Shown here piece by piece: positions 12,711-27,570 of a stretch of 64,000 nt of DNA. A program made the translations under genes and the position numbers. The DNA comes from Apostichopus japonicus (Eukaryota > Echinodermata > Holothuroidea > Aspidochirotida > Stichopodidae). Each line of letters starts with the position of its first letter. The first letter of the stretch is position 1. The stretch is taken from contig NC_092582.1 in the NCBI RefSeq assembly GCF_037975245.1, positions 22,408,577 through 22,472,576 on the forward strand, given 5' to 3'. The notes beneath the pieces were generated by a model that saw only the letters and a list, made by a program, of their open reading frames with translations, was not told where the DNA came from and did not search any database.

Positions 12711-12799
12711 TTAAGACGTGAAGTAAATTAACTGAGTGTACGTGACCATGTGGACATAAAATTCAGCAGTTTGTGAAACAAACATATATCTGTGTGCAT

Positions 12800-13240
12800 T
12801 ACTCTTCAATTTTACAAAATGTGTAAGATTGTAAAATGAAGTATTCGGATTTGTCATACATTTCATAGCGTGATCAATGTTTGGAAGCCTGCTAGTTTAC
12901 ATGAAGTGGAGGAGGGGTCTGGGAGGGTCTGGAGGGTGGGAGGGGGAAGGGGAGAAGAGATGAGGTACAGAATGGTACCTAGAATATGATCAATAGGTAG
13001 AGTTGTCTATGGTTGCTCACGGTAACTTGTACAGTTTTGTAGTGATGGCGCCCTATTCCCAACAAGTTGTCAATTTTAACCAGTGTGTCTTTTGCAAAAT
13101 AAGGCAGTTTGGATTTGTCGTACATTTCATAGCTCGAACAGCGATTGGAATTTTAATAGTTTCGGTGAAGGGAAAGGGAGGGGGGTGCCCGTAGGTGGGG
13201 GGGGGGGTGGGGGTGATGAGGATGAGGTAAAAGAATGTCT
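12800..13240. repeat. Diverged tandem duplication with G-rich tails
   Basis: Two copies about 280 bp apart share GGATTTGTCRTACATTTCATAG and then a G-rich block (12901-12960 and 13165-13215) followed by GATGAGGTA. The second copy has a run of G long enough to favour quadruplex formation. Two overlapping short plus-strand frames here are low-complexity and not called. Confidence 0.6.
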
Positions 13241-16200
13241 ACATGGGTTTGAGCTGCAGATGCTTTTACAGTGATAACTGCGCGCAGAATGATTTCATCG
13301 TTTCCAAATTTAGCAGCTTATAGAACTGTTGTCATTTTCAAAGGTCTTGGTATAGTTTGGGATATTTATGATAGGGTTTGTTGCAATTACATGCTCCAGA
13401 TCCACAAACCATGTCAGCTATAAGCAAAATCAGGTTAGGGAATCTTACTTCAGTGAGGTGTGAGATGTTGAAGTATTTTGATTGTCATGTCTGACAAGAT
13501 TAATGCATATATACTGGCTTTAAAGGGATATTCAGGTGGCAGAGATATGTGATACTTCTTTATTTAAAAAAAAAAAAAAACTCCCTAACTCAACGTCTTT
13601 TTTCTAACTCAAGGTATAGTTGATTGAAACTCTCGATGGAATGGAACTTGTTTTTGACTGGTTTAAACCCTCCATTCTTCCCTTTAAGTAGTTCATTACT
13701 GTAGGTGGTCGGGGGATGTCATAACAGCAACTGTTCTTCAAAACCTTTTCTTATCTATGATTATCTTCTTGTTGAATTATCCTTTAAACTTGATACATTT
13801 GGCATGTATGAATGTTTAGCTGTCAAGGTTTTCTGTATAATTTAGAATTTCATAAAAAATGCAACTATAATGTTAGATATATGTTATTTTTTTCTGTGAA
13901 TATAAATGGGTTTAAATATTATGAAAGAGAAAGAAAAACGATTTGCAATGAATATTCTTGATGACATCATTCAATTATGTTTTTGCCAGATGCATAATTC
14001 ATAAAATACCACCAAATTTGACAAATTCATATCTTTGCCATACAAAATGCTATGAGGATGTGGTTTAGAACTAGAAAAATTGCATAAAATTTCCAGCACG
14101 ATAAATTATTAAAATAATTAGCAGCGAAGGCAATATTCCTTCAAGTTATATTTTATGCGCTGTCAATAGTAAATCTGTGGGTGTCAAAGTGACATCTAAC
14201 AAAAGAAAAATGAAAACGTCCATTAAACTTACCTCTTGTCCTGGTTTTAACCTAATTATGAGATTTCCTCTCTAACCTTGACATCTTTTGTCACATTCAT
14301 GGTTAATCGACTTCCAGCGGCCATCTTGTTTGAGTTCCATCTTCTTTATCTTGATCAAATTGCCAAGTGTGATTCCACATTTAAGGTCCCTTCACATGTG
14401 ACAGTCATGCAAGACCCTGATCCTGTAATATAGGTACAGTTCATGTCCTGGGGGATGAATTACTTTAAGTGCAGATCCACCTTGTATATTATGCTAATCT
14501 ACATACAATATCTGAATGAATAAGAGTAGCTACCATGTAAATGTAGTCATGTTTGCCTTATGCATGTTATTATCGGAAATGGATGTTATATACTGTATAT
14601 GCGTTTATATACGCTTGTTTTGTTAAAGTATTCGCAGCATCAAAAAAAAAAAAAAAAAATGAATAAAAAAAAAATTATGATAATAAATGCAACATGAATG
14701 ATATTATTATGATTTATAAATATAGTTGTTTTTATTATTTATATTATTTATGATTATCTGTCGCATTTTCCTTTAATAAAAATATTGTAGGCCCGGCCCA
14801 AGAATTAGTGATAAATTTTATACCTCGTTGGTTAAACCGTTTCTATGCTAAACTATATACCTACCTGTGGGTTAATTTAGATGTCTTTTTTTCTTTAAAT
14901 TATAACCTATGTAATCTTGTACAGAAGCAACTGTTATGTATTGTTGCTGCTGGACAATCAGTGAAATTTTAGAATATTCATGTCACTTCTTCAAAGGACT
15001 AACATGGTAATATTTAGTTATATTACAATTTGAACGTCTCATTAGAATATGTACAGAAGTACTATGTTTATCTTTCAGCCTTTGTACCTTCAGCTCCCAA
15101 TCCATGGACGAACGTGATAGTATTTGCGTTGTCTAATACTTGGCCAGTAATGTCAAATATAGTACCCTTTCTGTACAGTACACCGGCAGAATATATCAGT
15201 CAAATATTTTTTCACGCACAAGTTTCCGTGTTTTTCGATGATCGAGATTGAAACTCTGTCTATACAGTCGTTGAATCCGGAAAAGGAAAAAAACAAAAAA
15301 TCAATGAAAAGTGTCGAAAACAACTTTTAATACTACATACTGTGAAACCACATTGAATTGAATTGTTGTATTGGCAGCCGGTTTTTGTTTTATTTGTAAA
15401 ATGTCGGTATCTTCACCCATGAGTAAACTCTTACCGTTGGTTGTACACTTGATTCGACCTTCATCATCCATAGAGAGACATATAAAGAGGGAGAGAGAGA
15501 AATTGAAATGCTTGGTCAGGTGGAAGGCGGGGAAATCAGAAATTGAAAAACAGTTGATGACAGGACTGGGTAGTAAGAGCTGGCAGTGTCTCTTAATGAT
15601 AAAAAATGGACTCGATTGGTGCTACACTGTTATTGAAAATGCTGCCTGAGAAGGCTAAAGGCTCCCGTGGGAACGCAACTCTGATGGGTTGGAAAAATTT
15701 GTGAGTGTCCCTCAACTTCTCAAATCTGATGCCCGCTGAGAAGAATATACTTGTTGAGGCTTTTTTCAAGACATCACTTTAGCTCGATGGTAATGCCTCA
15801 TCTTACAGTGGACATTAATTAGGGTTGATTCCTACACTGCAGGTTAAACGTTTTTGTTTAATTCTACTTAGGATAAATTGACAGGCGGCCATGTTGGTTG
15901 CTAAGGTATATTGTATTGGTAATGTAGCACATGCAGAGATAAACAGTATCTACCTAAATTGTTGCGTATTCTCTCTCTGTGACCCAGTTGAACAGACGTT
16001 GGCATCACAAAACGAGTTCTATTCAGGCTGATGGACCGTAATTAATTGGACTGAATACTTTGGGCACTTTCAGCCCAAATTACTATATATGCCTCAAAGG
16101 CTCAGCAACTGCTTATTAATTTTCGGTACCTGTAAAATTGTACGTTTTACCCTGCAGCTGCCTTAATGACATTTGCAAAAACCTTACACTTCAGTTATAC

Positions 16201-16484
16201 TGTTTCTGTAATGCTCGAGTTTGAAGATTTCTGGTTTTTCGAAGGAGTAACAGCAAACCAATTTATCACATTTTGTTTACAGTCCTAAATCAAAATGTTC
16301 AATCTTCTTGTTTTTCTAGACATGAAAGAAAAGACAGAAAGAAAGAAGGTTCAATGAATATATTTCCTCTAGAATGAAACAATTGTAAAGAAAATGCAAA
16401 ATAATTTGTTGTGATCAGTGAATTCCTAATGTTTCTCTGAGTCCATTCCATACTCAAATTTAGGCCTTCAATTGCATAGGAATT

Positions 16485-16520
16485 GCTATGGTGGGGGTGG
16501 GGATGAGGGTGGGGATGGGT
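16485..16520 (+). repeat. GGGGTGGGGATG microrepeat
   Basis: Repeats of GGTGGGGATG and GGGTGGGG give four or more G runs in 36 bp, a candidate G-quadruplex. On the other strand it reads as a His-Pro stretch inside an open frame that I do not call. Confidence 0.6.
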
Positions 16521-19500
16521 GGTGATAGCAAACATAACCGGCTGCTTTGAATCGGTTTGTGGCATAGGCCTAATAAATGATTTGTTGTCAAATTTCAGAT
16601 GAGATCAAGATTTCACTTGGAAGTTTAACACATGTATGCATAGTTCCTCTACACTTCCCTGAAATACAGAAATAGTACCTTTATTTATTGTGTCAGAGCA
16701 TTTATAGTGCTGTAAAGTGCTTCATTATTGAAAGAGTTCAATGTCAGTGATCTACCCCACCTTTGTGAACTTTGAGGAAGCCCTGCGATTCTCTTCCGGT
16801 TTCGTTCAATGATGAAAGTACTTTTTCATTAGAATTGTGGACGGAATTGACTTGTTTGATTATTTGCCACCGTTTCCTCACCTATTTCTGATTGCAGACG
16901 AGGCATTTTAATGGTTTTTAGAAATGGTTGCTTTTAATACTGTTTTGTCTTTCCCGCTCGCACGTGACAGTCTTCAGGGTGGCATGCACCTATTATATTC
17001 TCCATGGAGCTGACCTTTCCTGACCAAATTTACTTAAGGGATGTGGGTGAAATGAACTTCATGCTCCAAGCGGTTCTAGCAATTAGAGAGAAATTAGCCG
17101 CTTATACACAAGGATATGGAACGGCTAGTGAATGCCCTACTCTTTGCGACATTTTATCACACATTCGCTGAGAGGTTCAGTATACGCTCTGTTGAGCATA
17201 TTTAGATGGGAAACATTTGCAAAGGGAAATTGCAAGCTTGCATTGATAAGATTGATGTTAGCTGTGATCAGGATGACTGGTGACGTTATTTATACATTGT
17301 TTGTGAAATTGTCGTCCAACTTCCTCACAGATCCTTTTAAATCATCGAGCTATGCCTAGCTTTCTGTGATTCAATCGTGACTTTTATGATTTCTTCGGTG
17401 TCATAAAAAAATATGATTGATACCTAGGTTGTGAAGTCAGTTATTACTTGCTTCAATTTTGAGTTACTACAGTATCAATCAAATTAACCACTTCTCAAAG
17501 ATGAATTGCAAATTCCTATCATCCTTGGTTGTCATGTTGTATAAATTCAACCTCAAAAACGTACTTTTTTTGATATAGTTTTGAAAAAGTCTCTTTTATG
17601 GATGACATTAAAAACAACTGGTCAACCAGTTTATATGTCATTATGAATTTTTTAATTTTTTAAAAAAATGAAAAAAACATCATATTTGAGACAGTTTTAC
17701 TGTACGTTTGTGGATGAAAATCTTGAAAAGTCCGAGGAGAATAACGCAATGTGATTCACACTGTTCTATTTGTTAGGAAAAACTGGGACATAAACAGACG
17801 TTTTGCAAACAAAAGTCATCCTTTTTTATAAGCAAACACATATATTTGTTTCGCCCTACCCTTGCTATCAAGCCTTTCATCAGTTGACTTCTTTAACCCA
17901 AGTCAAAAATTCTTGCTTAGCATGAAGCCTGTAACTTGAGGAAGATAGACAAATCCTAATTAACCATTATAAATTTCATTCCCCATTAATTTGAATTAAA
18001 CAGCTTTGCTTTGGCGCCTGGCCCTCCGTTAATAATATTTTCATATTATTTTCATGGGACGTGCATATGGCAATGGATCGCATCGTGATGTTTCGTGGTG
18101 ATGGTCATAGTAGTGATATGGGTGGTAAAGTATATAGTAACCATGTGTGTCAATCAATGATCAGTATTTGGGAACCACGCTTTCCTATTGCAAATTGCTT
18201 GGCAATGAGGGACCACAGTAGTACTATAGGTACACATTATACTATTCATAATGCAAAACTATACGGTAGTTGGTTCATCATGGCACAAGCAAGTCTGAAG
18301 TATGCTGCACATGTCCCATCCAAGTATCATTTTCTGAATCAAAGTGACCATCTCATGATGACTAAATTTTTATTTTCCTGCAGTTATCACAGAGGGCCTA
18401 GCAGTATCATAGAGTGCACCATATGAAACATACATTGTGCTATACAGTACATATATGTTGTGTGTATTGTAGAAATTTTTTACAATTAACATATCTCAAG
18501 GCTTTGGACAAGTTAATTTCATAATCACATGTAATGTTCAGACTGGTTGATAATCAACTAAACGTTGGAAGAAATGTACATTAATTAATTATGTGTAAGT
18601 AGACAGTTATCAGATTCAACCATATATACAATATGTGGAAGTGTAATACATACTTGCAAGCTGTAAACTGTAGAATGCTTTTATTGTATTAAATTCAGTG
18701 CATTTATAATCATTTACTTGCAGCAGTTTTAGTTTTGTCTACAGTGTGAGTAGAGCTACAGCATAGCTACTGGAGTATCTCTATGGCAACGAGACAACTT
18801 GATGGAGACATCAACATTACATCAACATTAACTTACATCAACATTGACTTACATGTTAATATGGGACTATACAGAAGCAAGCTAGAAGCAATTCCACTGT
18901 CTGCAGCTGCCATTTTGTACAATCTATGATGCAGAGCAAAATGTTTAAATCAGGGCCTGGGTTAAATTGACTGGCGGACGAACGGTACAAATGATAAAAT
19001 TGATTTTCAACTCTCCCATCACCATGGAGATCCTGAAATTAAAATAGCGGTTGAACAGAAATTAATATATTGGTGAACCCTACATATGATCCACTCTAAG
19101 CCTATATGTATTCTGGTCCAATGCTGGTATTGTATGTATATGTAGTCAAACCGTAACACATCTCTGATACTGCAGTGTACCTACTGGTCGTCCATTGTTA
19201 TTTTGCTACGTTTATGGGAAAATCAACATTTGCCATATATGCACAACCAAACAGTAAGACCTGATTGTCCCCCCCCTAAAAAATAAAAAATAAAACTAAA
19301 TATGTTTTTTGCCGGTGATGCCATACAGTATAGTGATTCACAAATTGAAACTTTGACTTTGTAATTTAGTATAAATGTTATCTTACCAATCACAGCTAGA
19401 TCTTTGCTTCTGCAGGTTAGTAAAATTGCTTTGATTCTCCTCTATTTCTTGTTTTTCCCCACCCCTGCCCCTTCCCCCCTCTCTTTGGTTTCTTTAGGTA

Positions 19501-20397
19501 GCCACAATATTGCATTGCATAAGTGTCTCTGGGTTTTGCACATGTATGAACACCAAATAAGACATTAATTACTGGACCAAATCCAATGTCACTGAACATT
19601 TGCTAATATATAAGAACTGTTTGTAGGTTAGCAACAATTGAAAAAATGTCTACGACGGAGACTAAAGAGAAACAAAGGAGATACAGAAGCCAATTAAAGT
19701 CAAACATTCCTATGATGTAAATTTTAGACTTGCTCAAATCTTTTCGTGAGCAGAACTCAATGGACTGATTCAGTAAATCTCTCTAATTGGTTCAGGCTAT
19801 TTTCAGTGCTATAAAGCTGTTTGGGGGATTCATGCCTGCTGTATGTCTACCAAATAGGTTAATGATGATGATCATGATGATAATGATGATGGATTTATAT
19901 AACCTCTAGGCTACATTTTTGAAGGTCAGAAGAATGTGAAGGAGATTGGAATAAATGTTCAGAGTACTGTGGAATAGCTTTGTTTGTCAATCTCTGAACC
20001 TTATACCAAACCTAGATGATAAATATAAAATTAAACCAACATCAGATAAAGTAACTTTGTAAGTTATTTTTTCATAATGGGAACATCAAAATACTTTGAA
20101 ATAAATAAATGGTTTCATTCTATACTTAAGGGAAACTTTTTTGTACAGACAGTTTGTAATGTACTGTAGCAGTAACACAAAAAAATTAAATAAACAAAGC
20201 AAAACAGTAGTTCATGCATTGTGTAATAGACAGTAACCTGATGATCGCCGCAGTGAGATTAAGAACTCAATGTGTGCGTGAAACTCTGAGTTGCAATGCA
20301 ATGGAATAGTGTGTGTATACATACCTATATAGCTCTGCACATTGAGCACTATACTGTCATTATTGAACTTTATCTACTACGTATCTACTACTACTAC

Positions 20398-20443
20398 GTA
20401 TATATATATATATATAGGCATATATATATATATATATGCCTAA
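20398..20443. repeat. (TA)n palindrome
   Basis: Two TA runs around AGGCATATA...TATATGCCT form a near-perfect palindrome of about 46 bp. Confidence 0.8.
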
Positions 20444-21116
20444 TGTGAACTGACTGAGGAGACAGGTAAGCTCATCGCTCGAAACTATCCATTTGTAGTT
20501 CATATTGCCCGTGATACAACATTTGTGAAATGACCCAACCTAGCTGTAGTCTGAATGGAAAAAATATGTATCTATATGGATACTATATATTAACTAAAGA
20601 AGAAAAAATGTCTACATGAAATGAAAACTTATCCAATTCACAAGCACTTTTCATTGAAGCCTAAACCATACATAATTAATCCTAATATTCATGGCATGCA
20701 GATTTTACAACCAAAATACTTTTTGCTTTCTTTTTTTTTTGGCTACTTGAGTTTAACTTTAATTCATGCATCAGCTGTAACTATATATAGCCCCAAGTTT
20801 TTCACAATAAAAAAAAAAAAACGAAAAAAACCCCCCTCGGTATCAGGTTTTTCCTACGTTGTCTTGGACAATTTCTTTTGCTTTCGGTGTCTCACACTGA
20901 TGAGATACGGGGACATTTTTTTTATTCTGCGTCAGAGCTGTTGTCCTACAGGGTCCATGCCAAATTAAGAAAAATGGTACAAGGCCTACGGGATATGCTG
21001 GTCATATGAAGTTACTAAAATTAGGTCAATATCTTTTGTTGTCTTGGACAACTGGAATAGACTTTAAGTATGTACTTGGAATTCTAACTTGAGATTATTA
21101 CTGGGAAAGACAAGAA

Positions 21117-21123
21117 AGAGAGG

Positions 21124-21162
<39 letters not shown>

Positions 21163-21163
21163 G
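21117..21163. repeat. (GA)n tract
   Basis: Purine-only GA-rich run of about 46 bp, preceded by AAGAAAGAGAGGGA. Confidence 0.85.
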
Positions 21164-24100
21164 GAGAAATAAATGAAGATGGTAATAATAAGGGACAGGA
21201 GCTCGAACAGTAAAGTGGTTTAAAAATGATTCTTGTAAGTTTAATTAATAACAGCTTTAGACTATTTGGAAATGAGAAAAGTTTGATATATATCTTAACG
21301 ACTCCTTTCGCATATAAATCTGTTATCGTGAAAGTGTCAGATTACTCTCACATATCATAGAATAATTTATCGATTATTATTGGATAATGATATAGCCAAT
21401 AATTCTAAGGTAGATAAAGCGATTTTAAAATTGACAATGTAAAATTGATAAAGGGATATTATTGAGGTATTCAGAAGTTTAAAAATGTGAATCAAGTTAG
21501 AAGTAGCATTCAGACAAGATATAACACTATACAGATATCTCTATATGACCCAAGCAATTTGCAAGTCATTGAAATCTTACAGTATATATATGTATTATTG
21601 CTTATTGAAATCCTTCATAATTAAGTTAATTACACATTTCTTACAGTTTGATCGTCAGTATTATGGAATGAATGGTACATAGTTTTTACTGTTTTTTTTA
21701 TTTACTTTTTTTTACAGTAGAGCCGTAATGTTAACATTGAAAATATAACATTATTCTGGAATCTCATGTTTTGAGTTACTGTATCAGGGCAACGTGTTAA
21801 TGGTTGTCCAGTCGTCCAAGACGACCACATTTCTGTTCGGGCGACCAAAATCAGACTTGAAGGTCGTCATAGGGACGACCCTGTCATTGTTCAAATGAAA
21901 TTCAGATTGCATTGTAAGTAAATATCCCTTAATACATAAAATAGTACACTAATTAACACACAGCAACTAATGGAGCACATTAGATTACAAGCCCAAACAT
22001 TCTAAAGTTATGAAAGTGTGTGATTGTGTTTGATATAAGACTAATCCAATAGCCTTTTTTTTTAATACTGATAGCTTCAGTACTATAAATAACACACACA
22101 TATTTATATAGCAGAATAAGAAATTATTTGTATATATATGTTTTCTGTGTATAAATGATATGTTGCCGAGGTGAACCGTAATGTTTACCGTTGCTTGACA
22201 TTCTGTTATGCATGTCCACACAAGAACTTCCAGGTAGGTAATTTGTAAACAATAGCAGATGTTTTTTCCCCCTAAACTGGCTTTATTCAAACAAAGTCCC
22301 AGTCCTAACCATAAACCTCTTGTGTGTGTAATAACCCAATTTGTAAATTTACATTTATCTTTTGTCTGCACAACTGAAATGGGACATGCCTGCTTGCCAA
22401 AACGCCTGTGTAGATGTTGTGGTACCTCGCGCGCTAGTTTAGATTTTAATAGTGTCAAGTGTGGTATTGGATTTTGAGGCCGCATCATAACAGTCGGTGC
22501 AAATTCCTTGTTAGTATGAAGTCAGAATGACTGATAAGGTGTGTGTGTGTGTGTGGGGGGGGGGTGTTGGTTGTGAGAGATGTAAGTCAGCTATTCAATA
22601 ACACAAGTATCTAGGTCATTTCTGCATTTGACCATTGCTAATGGTTGTTGCTAAGAACCTTTTAGATTTGAAAGACATTGTGTAAAACAAACTCCTCGTA
22701 TCGCAACGAGTGCGGTACGTAATACTACTATGCAAATATATATGAGCACGGAGATACTCGGCTGGTACAAGCTGGGGTATATTATATTAAATACTTTGAT
22801 GTAGGAAGGCAGGACATAAAATTTGTGAACTCGTTCTTTGTAACGCCACGCGCATGTTACTGATATACGTATGCGATAAACAAGAGCACAATAAAAGTTC
22901 GGCTAACGATGGAGGACAGAAAAATAGGGAAGAAAGTAAAGGCTTTTTTCATCTTCAGAAAGTTGCATGGTTGGGTAGTAAATGCCATGAGAGCATTTCA
23001 AATTTTGACAGGTTGATGTAAATAATTATAGAACAGAAAGGTTAGATTTCAGCCTTAAAATTTGTGAATTTGAATAAATATAGATGGCAACAGCAATTTT
23101 TTTCAGTAAAGTTGCAGCAAATTTATCACAAAACTGTTGCAAGATCCATAGTGTTCATCTGAAGTTACAATTTTACAAGTTTGCATTCATGACTTAATAT
23201 CAGCTAATGAAGTCATGTATATATCTTCTTCCAACATACTAAATAAAGAAAGGACGAAAATCGTACTGCAGGCCACTAGAAGGCGCTTGCCCAAGGAAAT
23301 TTGTATTAATTACGATGTATCCTCAGATTTTGCCTTTGATTGAAACCCGTACATTTTGCATTTGACATCGGTATGTTCAAGATAATATCTACTTCCCAGA
23401 GTGACATCTAATGTTGACATAATCTGATTTTTCGACGTAAGTTATAGTCTGCTAGTCTGTTCGGGGACCAATTTCGTCTTTCTGGAAAAGCATTGAAAAG
23501 ATTATAATATTCTAGTGATGTATCCTGTTATATGAGCTGTGTGACCCAGTCAGCCACAGGTATCAAATGTTTCTCGCAAGTAATGAGTTTTTAGCTTTTC
23601 AATTCTAGACTTAGAGTTGGGAAGATTTTTTTCTTTTTCTTTTTTTCTTTCTGGCAGACTGCAGCTTCTTATGGTGCTAATACATTTTTAGTAGGTTAAT
23701 TGGAGCAGAGATCCCGGTAGGATATTTGGAATGATATTGTGCCTTGTACATATTTGTACAGTATACTCTAGCTATGAAACCTGTGTAGATATAAGGCCAT
23801 TTAATAAGACCAGATTAAGAGTTGATGATGATTGAAGCAGTCATTTTACTCATTTTACGTTCACAGTCGCTAGTTTGTTGGCAATTTTGACCAAACGGAT
23901 TAAAACAACATTAATTAGTGTCTTATATTATTATTTCTAATTTATTGCAGTATTGATCGACACTTAATCTATACTCCTAGTTTTTATTTATTTTTATTTT
24001 TTCATAAACAGAATATTGATCTGCTGTTATAAAGAACAGTTTTATACCATTTCTGAGAAATTTGTTGATTTAGGAAAACACTTTGAATTATTAATGATTC

Positions 24101-24432
24101 TTAGTGTTAATGAAGGAAACAAAGATGGAACCTTGTAGATTCAAATCATTCAATTATAGAAGAATCTTTTTGAAATAGTACATGTAAAAACAGCGTACAT
24201 GTTGATCTTTGATTCATGCAAGCTAGTTCACTTCAGACACCCCAGAAACATTTAAATGTTTGATAGCAAGAGGAGTAGTACCAACCAGTCTTATCCAGTT
24301 TTAAGCTTCTTCAGATCGCTTTGCAGTGCTGAAAAAATGTCATATGAGAACCAGCCACTCTGAAGTAAACAGCCTGATTATTCTATTACTATTATTTCAC
24401 TAGTATGTTTGATGTTGAAGATTAATAGATTC

Positions 24433-24555
24433 GTCACCATGACTACCATTTAAGTCACCATTTATATATAAGTCACCATTTAAGTCACCATTTATATATA
24501 AGTCACCATTTATATATAAGTCACCATTTAAGTCACCATGGTCACCATGACTACC
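24433..24555. repeat. AAGTCACCATTTATAT minisatellite
   Basis: Alternating long (AAGTCACCATTTATATAT) and short (AAGTCACCATTT) units form an interrupted array of about seven units. Both edges carry the same GTCACCATGACTACCAT word as a direct repeat. A minus-strand frame translates it as GDLNGDLYIN repeats. That is a product of the 6-base periodicity, with no sign of a real protein. Confidence 0.85.
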
Positions 24556-26269
24556 ATAAGACATTTTGCTACATTCATCAGGTGGGGTTAGTGTGACTGT
24601 GACGAAAAGCAGATTACTGGTATAGAAAGATAACATGGGCATTGCTCTCAAAGTTGAACATTCTTAACTTTGCTAACTAGAAATTCTCCAAATTAATTAT
24701 TATTTATTTTGACATGTTCTAGGTTCTGTATGGTCCTCCAAAGTTAATCTCAGATTTATATATCAAGAAATACTAAATAGACAAGTATCTATGTCAGGGG
24801 ATGGAAAAATGGTTTCATTGTGCAATTGTTGGTTGAAGATGGAATTATGTGTGACCATTAATTGAATGTCTAGCATATTTGAGGTCAATACCAGATGACC
24901 TTAATGTTGGATAATTCTTTCCCATGGGTTTATTTGGTTCTGGCTGGCATACATATGAAGATGAAACTAAATGAAGCTGTTTCAGGTGAGCAAGATATAT
25001 ATATATATATTTGGTTGTTAGTTTCTGCACATGCGCATAACTGCAGAACACTGAGTGATGTGAAATTATTAATAGGATATAGCTAAGACGCTCTAAGAAT
25101 TGGAAATATATATGCATTCATGTTGCCCATAAACTGTCTTCCGTTTAAACACCGGGTGCAACCTACGGACAGATCTGCGGTGAAGGATTAGAACTGCAGT
25201 AACAATAACACCTCCGCTTGGTAACCGTAGCTGTAATTCTCTCCCATTCCGTAGATCAGTTTTCACTGCATCTTTTGGACTCGATTCGATCAATATTCTC
25301 CGAGGCCTCAGTCACAGTCTGACAGTTCAGGACGAAAAAAAGTTCCGGAAAATATGTTGAAACATGTCCGCTGTGAGCCCTCATCTCTGCACTGATGCAA
25401 TTTAGCCAGTTTCCTAGTTTAAGTCAACACAGTAGGATATCCCCCTAGCATTCTATTTGCATATATATGAAGAAACCTTTCACATGTGGCCTTAATGTGG
25501 ACTTTTGTCCCTCAATATGTTTTGGAGACACGCTTTATGAAGTTATTTGCAGGTTCTATGTCTTACAAGCTGATTTGGTTCTATTCTAGACAAATTTATC
25601 TCTTCTGGGACCATTGATTTTGAGGCTAATTGTGGTGGAAAAAGGTTTGAACTATTACAGTAATCATGTGGTACTAATAGCAATGGTGATTGATCTGTGT
25701 TGAATGGATTTTAGTTTGCAATTCTGCTTGAGCGAAAGTGATCTATACTTGTTTGTGAGAATTGGCAAGGTACAAAAAGGAGGGCATTTTAAGAAAGAAA
25801 AAAACTTTTGGTTGTTGTATTTGACCTGCATTTTCAATAGGGTGTTTGGACTCAAACTTAACGTAGTGTGTATCTTTGACCCCCCCTCCCCCAACCCCAG
25901 TCTAGATTGGGCTAAAAAATGGTTGTGAAAAAGAAACTTTAAGAATATAAAGAGGAAACAATCTTGTCTGTATAATATTCCTTGAACCACCGAAATCGAC
26001 AAGAAAAACGTGTTGCCCTACATTAATTGTCTTCAGATTCCCTGATCCCATATGTGCCAGAAAGAAATCAAATCTGGTCACCAATTGTCACAATATTTGA
26101 ATGTATGCTTTCCTAAACCACTTGTTATTAGGGGATTATTATGTGATACGCTTACATACCTTTGTCCGCATTGAACTGTGTTACAAATAATGTTTATGAT
26201 ACAAACTGTAGACGTGTAAGGATAGAACTACTTTTGATGGACCATTATAAAGGCATTGAAGACTCGCCC

Positions 26270-26632
26270 AAACCACATGCAGCACTGTGAAAAAGTTAAC
26301 TTTCCGTTGCTTGCTTTTTTCTTATTGCCACAAAATGCAGACAGTAATGAAACCTGATACCTTGTTATCTTTTATCTGGACCTGAGATCAGGGAGTTCCA
26401 TAAAACTCCCTGCTGAGATGTCCATCGCTGCTATGTACACTGTGTTATGGGTATTGACTGTAGCTGCATGTAGTGACTGTACACTAGTGTCTAATTACCG
26501 ACGGTAGCAAGCTGTACTGTGTGTATTTTCTGGGATCAATGGTGGTGTCTAACACTTCTGTTACACCTCAGTCGAAGCTCTAGGTCAGATAACCGGCATG
26601 AGTCATTTCTTTGTGCGCAAGTCTTCACACAT
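26270..26632 (+). repeat. Unnamed ~360-bp interspersed repeat, copy 1
   Basis: This stretch matches the reverse complement of 49027-49392 along nearly its whole length. Shared words include AAAGTTAACTTTCCGTTG, TGCAGACAGTAATG, CTGAGATCAGGGAGT and TTCTGTTACACCTCA. It contains an inner hairpin GGGAGTT...AACTCCC around 26392-26411. No coding frame is evident. The ends are blurred and show no clear terminal repeats, so the class (SINE, MITE or other) is unknown. Confidence 0.85.
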
Positions 26633-26716
26633 CCCACTGCCATTTTTTATTCAAAATCATTTTCCAGATACATTTAAGTTTGTATTTGCCATCAGCAAGC
26701 GCAACAATATAGAAAT

Positions 26717-26717
<1 letters not shown>

Positions 26718-26792
<75 letters not shown>
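26718..26792. repeat. (AT)n microsatellite, left of SINE fragment
   Basis: About 75 bp of uninterrupted AT dinucleotides abutting the SINE fragment at 26792. Confidence 0.95.
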
Positions 26793-26795
<3 letters not shown>

Positions 26796-26901
26796 GGTGG
26801 AGGCTGTAAGTTTTTTCACTGTTCTTGATTTTCCAACTCATTACGATTTTCATTTATATATATTCATTTGCCTTTGTCGTTTACCTCCATTGCATTAACA
26901 T

Positions 26902-26904
<3 letters not shown>
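26792..26904 (+). mobile_element. 5'-truncated tRNA-derived SINE (copy 3)
   Basis: Starts inside the B box (ATCCCGGTGGAGGCTG) and continues with AAGTTTTTTCACTGTTC, TTTTCCAACTCATTAC, then the tail CATTTGCCTTTGTCGTTTAC and CCATTGCATTAACATAAA. The body matches the minus-strand copies at 34.4 and 37.2 kb. The A box is missing. The tail runs directly into a second (AT)n tract. Confidence 0.8.

Positions 26905-26981
<77 letters not shown>
26905..26981. repeat. (AT)n microsatellite, right of SINE fragment
   Basis: About 77 bp of AT dinucleotides grown directly from the SINE 3' tail (CATAAAATATAT). Confidence 0.95.
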
Positions 26982-26982
<1 letters not shown>

Positions 26983-27570
26983 TAGTAGCCATCATTGACA
27001 CTCTTGGCTGGAGTGAATCGTCAATTTGCTTAATTCTTTTTCCTGACATTGCATCGGTAATATTCCTCGTACCCGCCAGCGAATCTCTTTCCAATCCTTT
27101 TCCGTACGCTAATCCGTCACTTTTTTTCCTTCCCTTTTTTTTTTTTTCATTCTCTCCCTCTCTCCATCTCCAACAAATGCATTCTTCCTATTGTACTGTT
27201 TTTTAATCAAATGTCACCTTTTGCATCTTAATTTATATTCATTACTTTACTGGCCTGTGGCGGCGGAATTTTGTTCATCTCGTGGATCCCCCCTGAAAGA
27301 AATATATTTCTACGTATATGTTCATCGCAGGCTAATAAATGATATCTATACATATATATGCCTGGCAAGAGGGCAAATATCATTCCCGCATCTGTAGTAT
27401 CAGAGAGCTAGCTACGTACGTATGGTAAAAGCAAAAATTTAAAGTGTGGGAAATACATAACGGAAGTTGTTCATGCCCTGTCCTCTAGTCATATTTTATT
27501 TGTAAATTTTTTTTTTTTTTGCTTTTGCTCATGTACTGTATTATGTTGAATAAGTTAGGACCACAGCATA

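Larger units (their letters stand above)
11457..26269 (+). other. Start of very long presumed GABBR1-like intron
   Basis: No coding exon recognised on either strand over 14.8 kb. Contents include a MITE-like inverted repeat (12048-12163), a 15-bp perfect inverted repeat (12650-12710), a diverged G-rich duplication (12800-13240), A runs (14641-14659), a (TA)n palindrome (20398-20443), a GA tract (21117-21163) and a TCACCATTTA minisatellite (24433-24555). The minus-strand frame at 21985-22488 is the longest in the window (167 codons) but matches no family I know. The extent of the intron is inferred from failure to find exon 2. Confidence 0.45.
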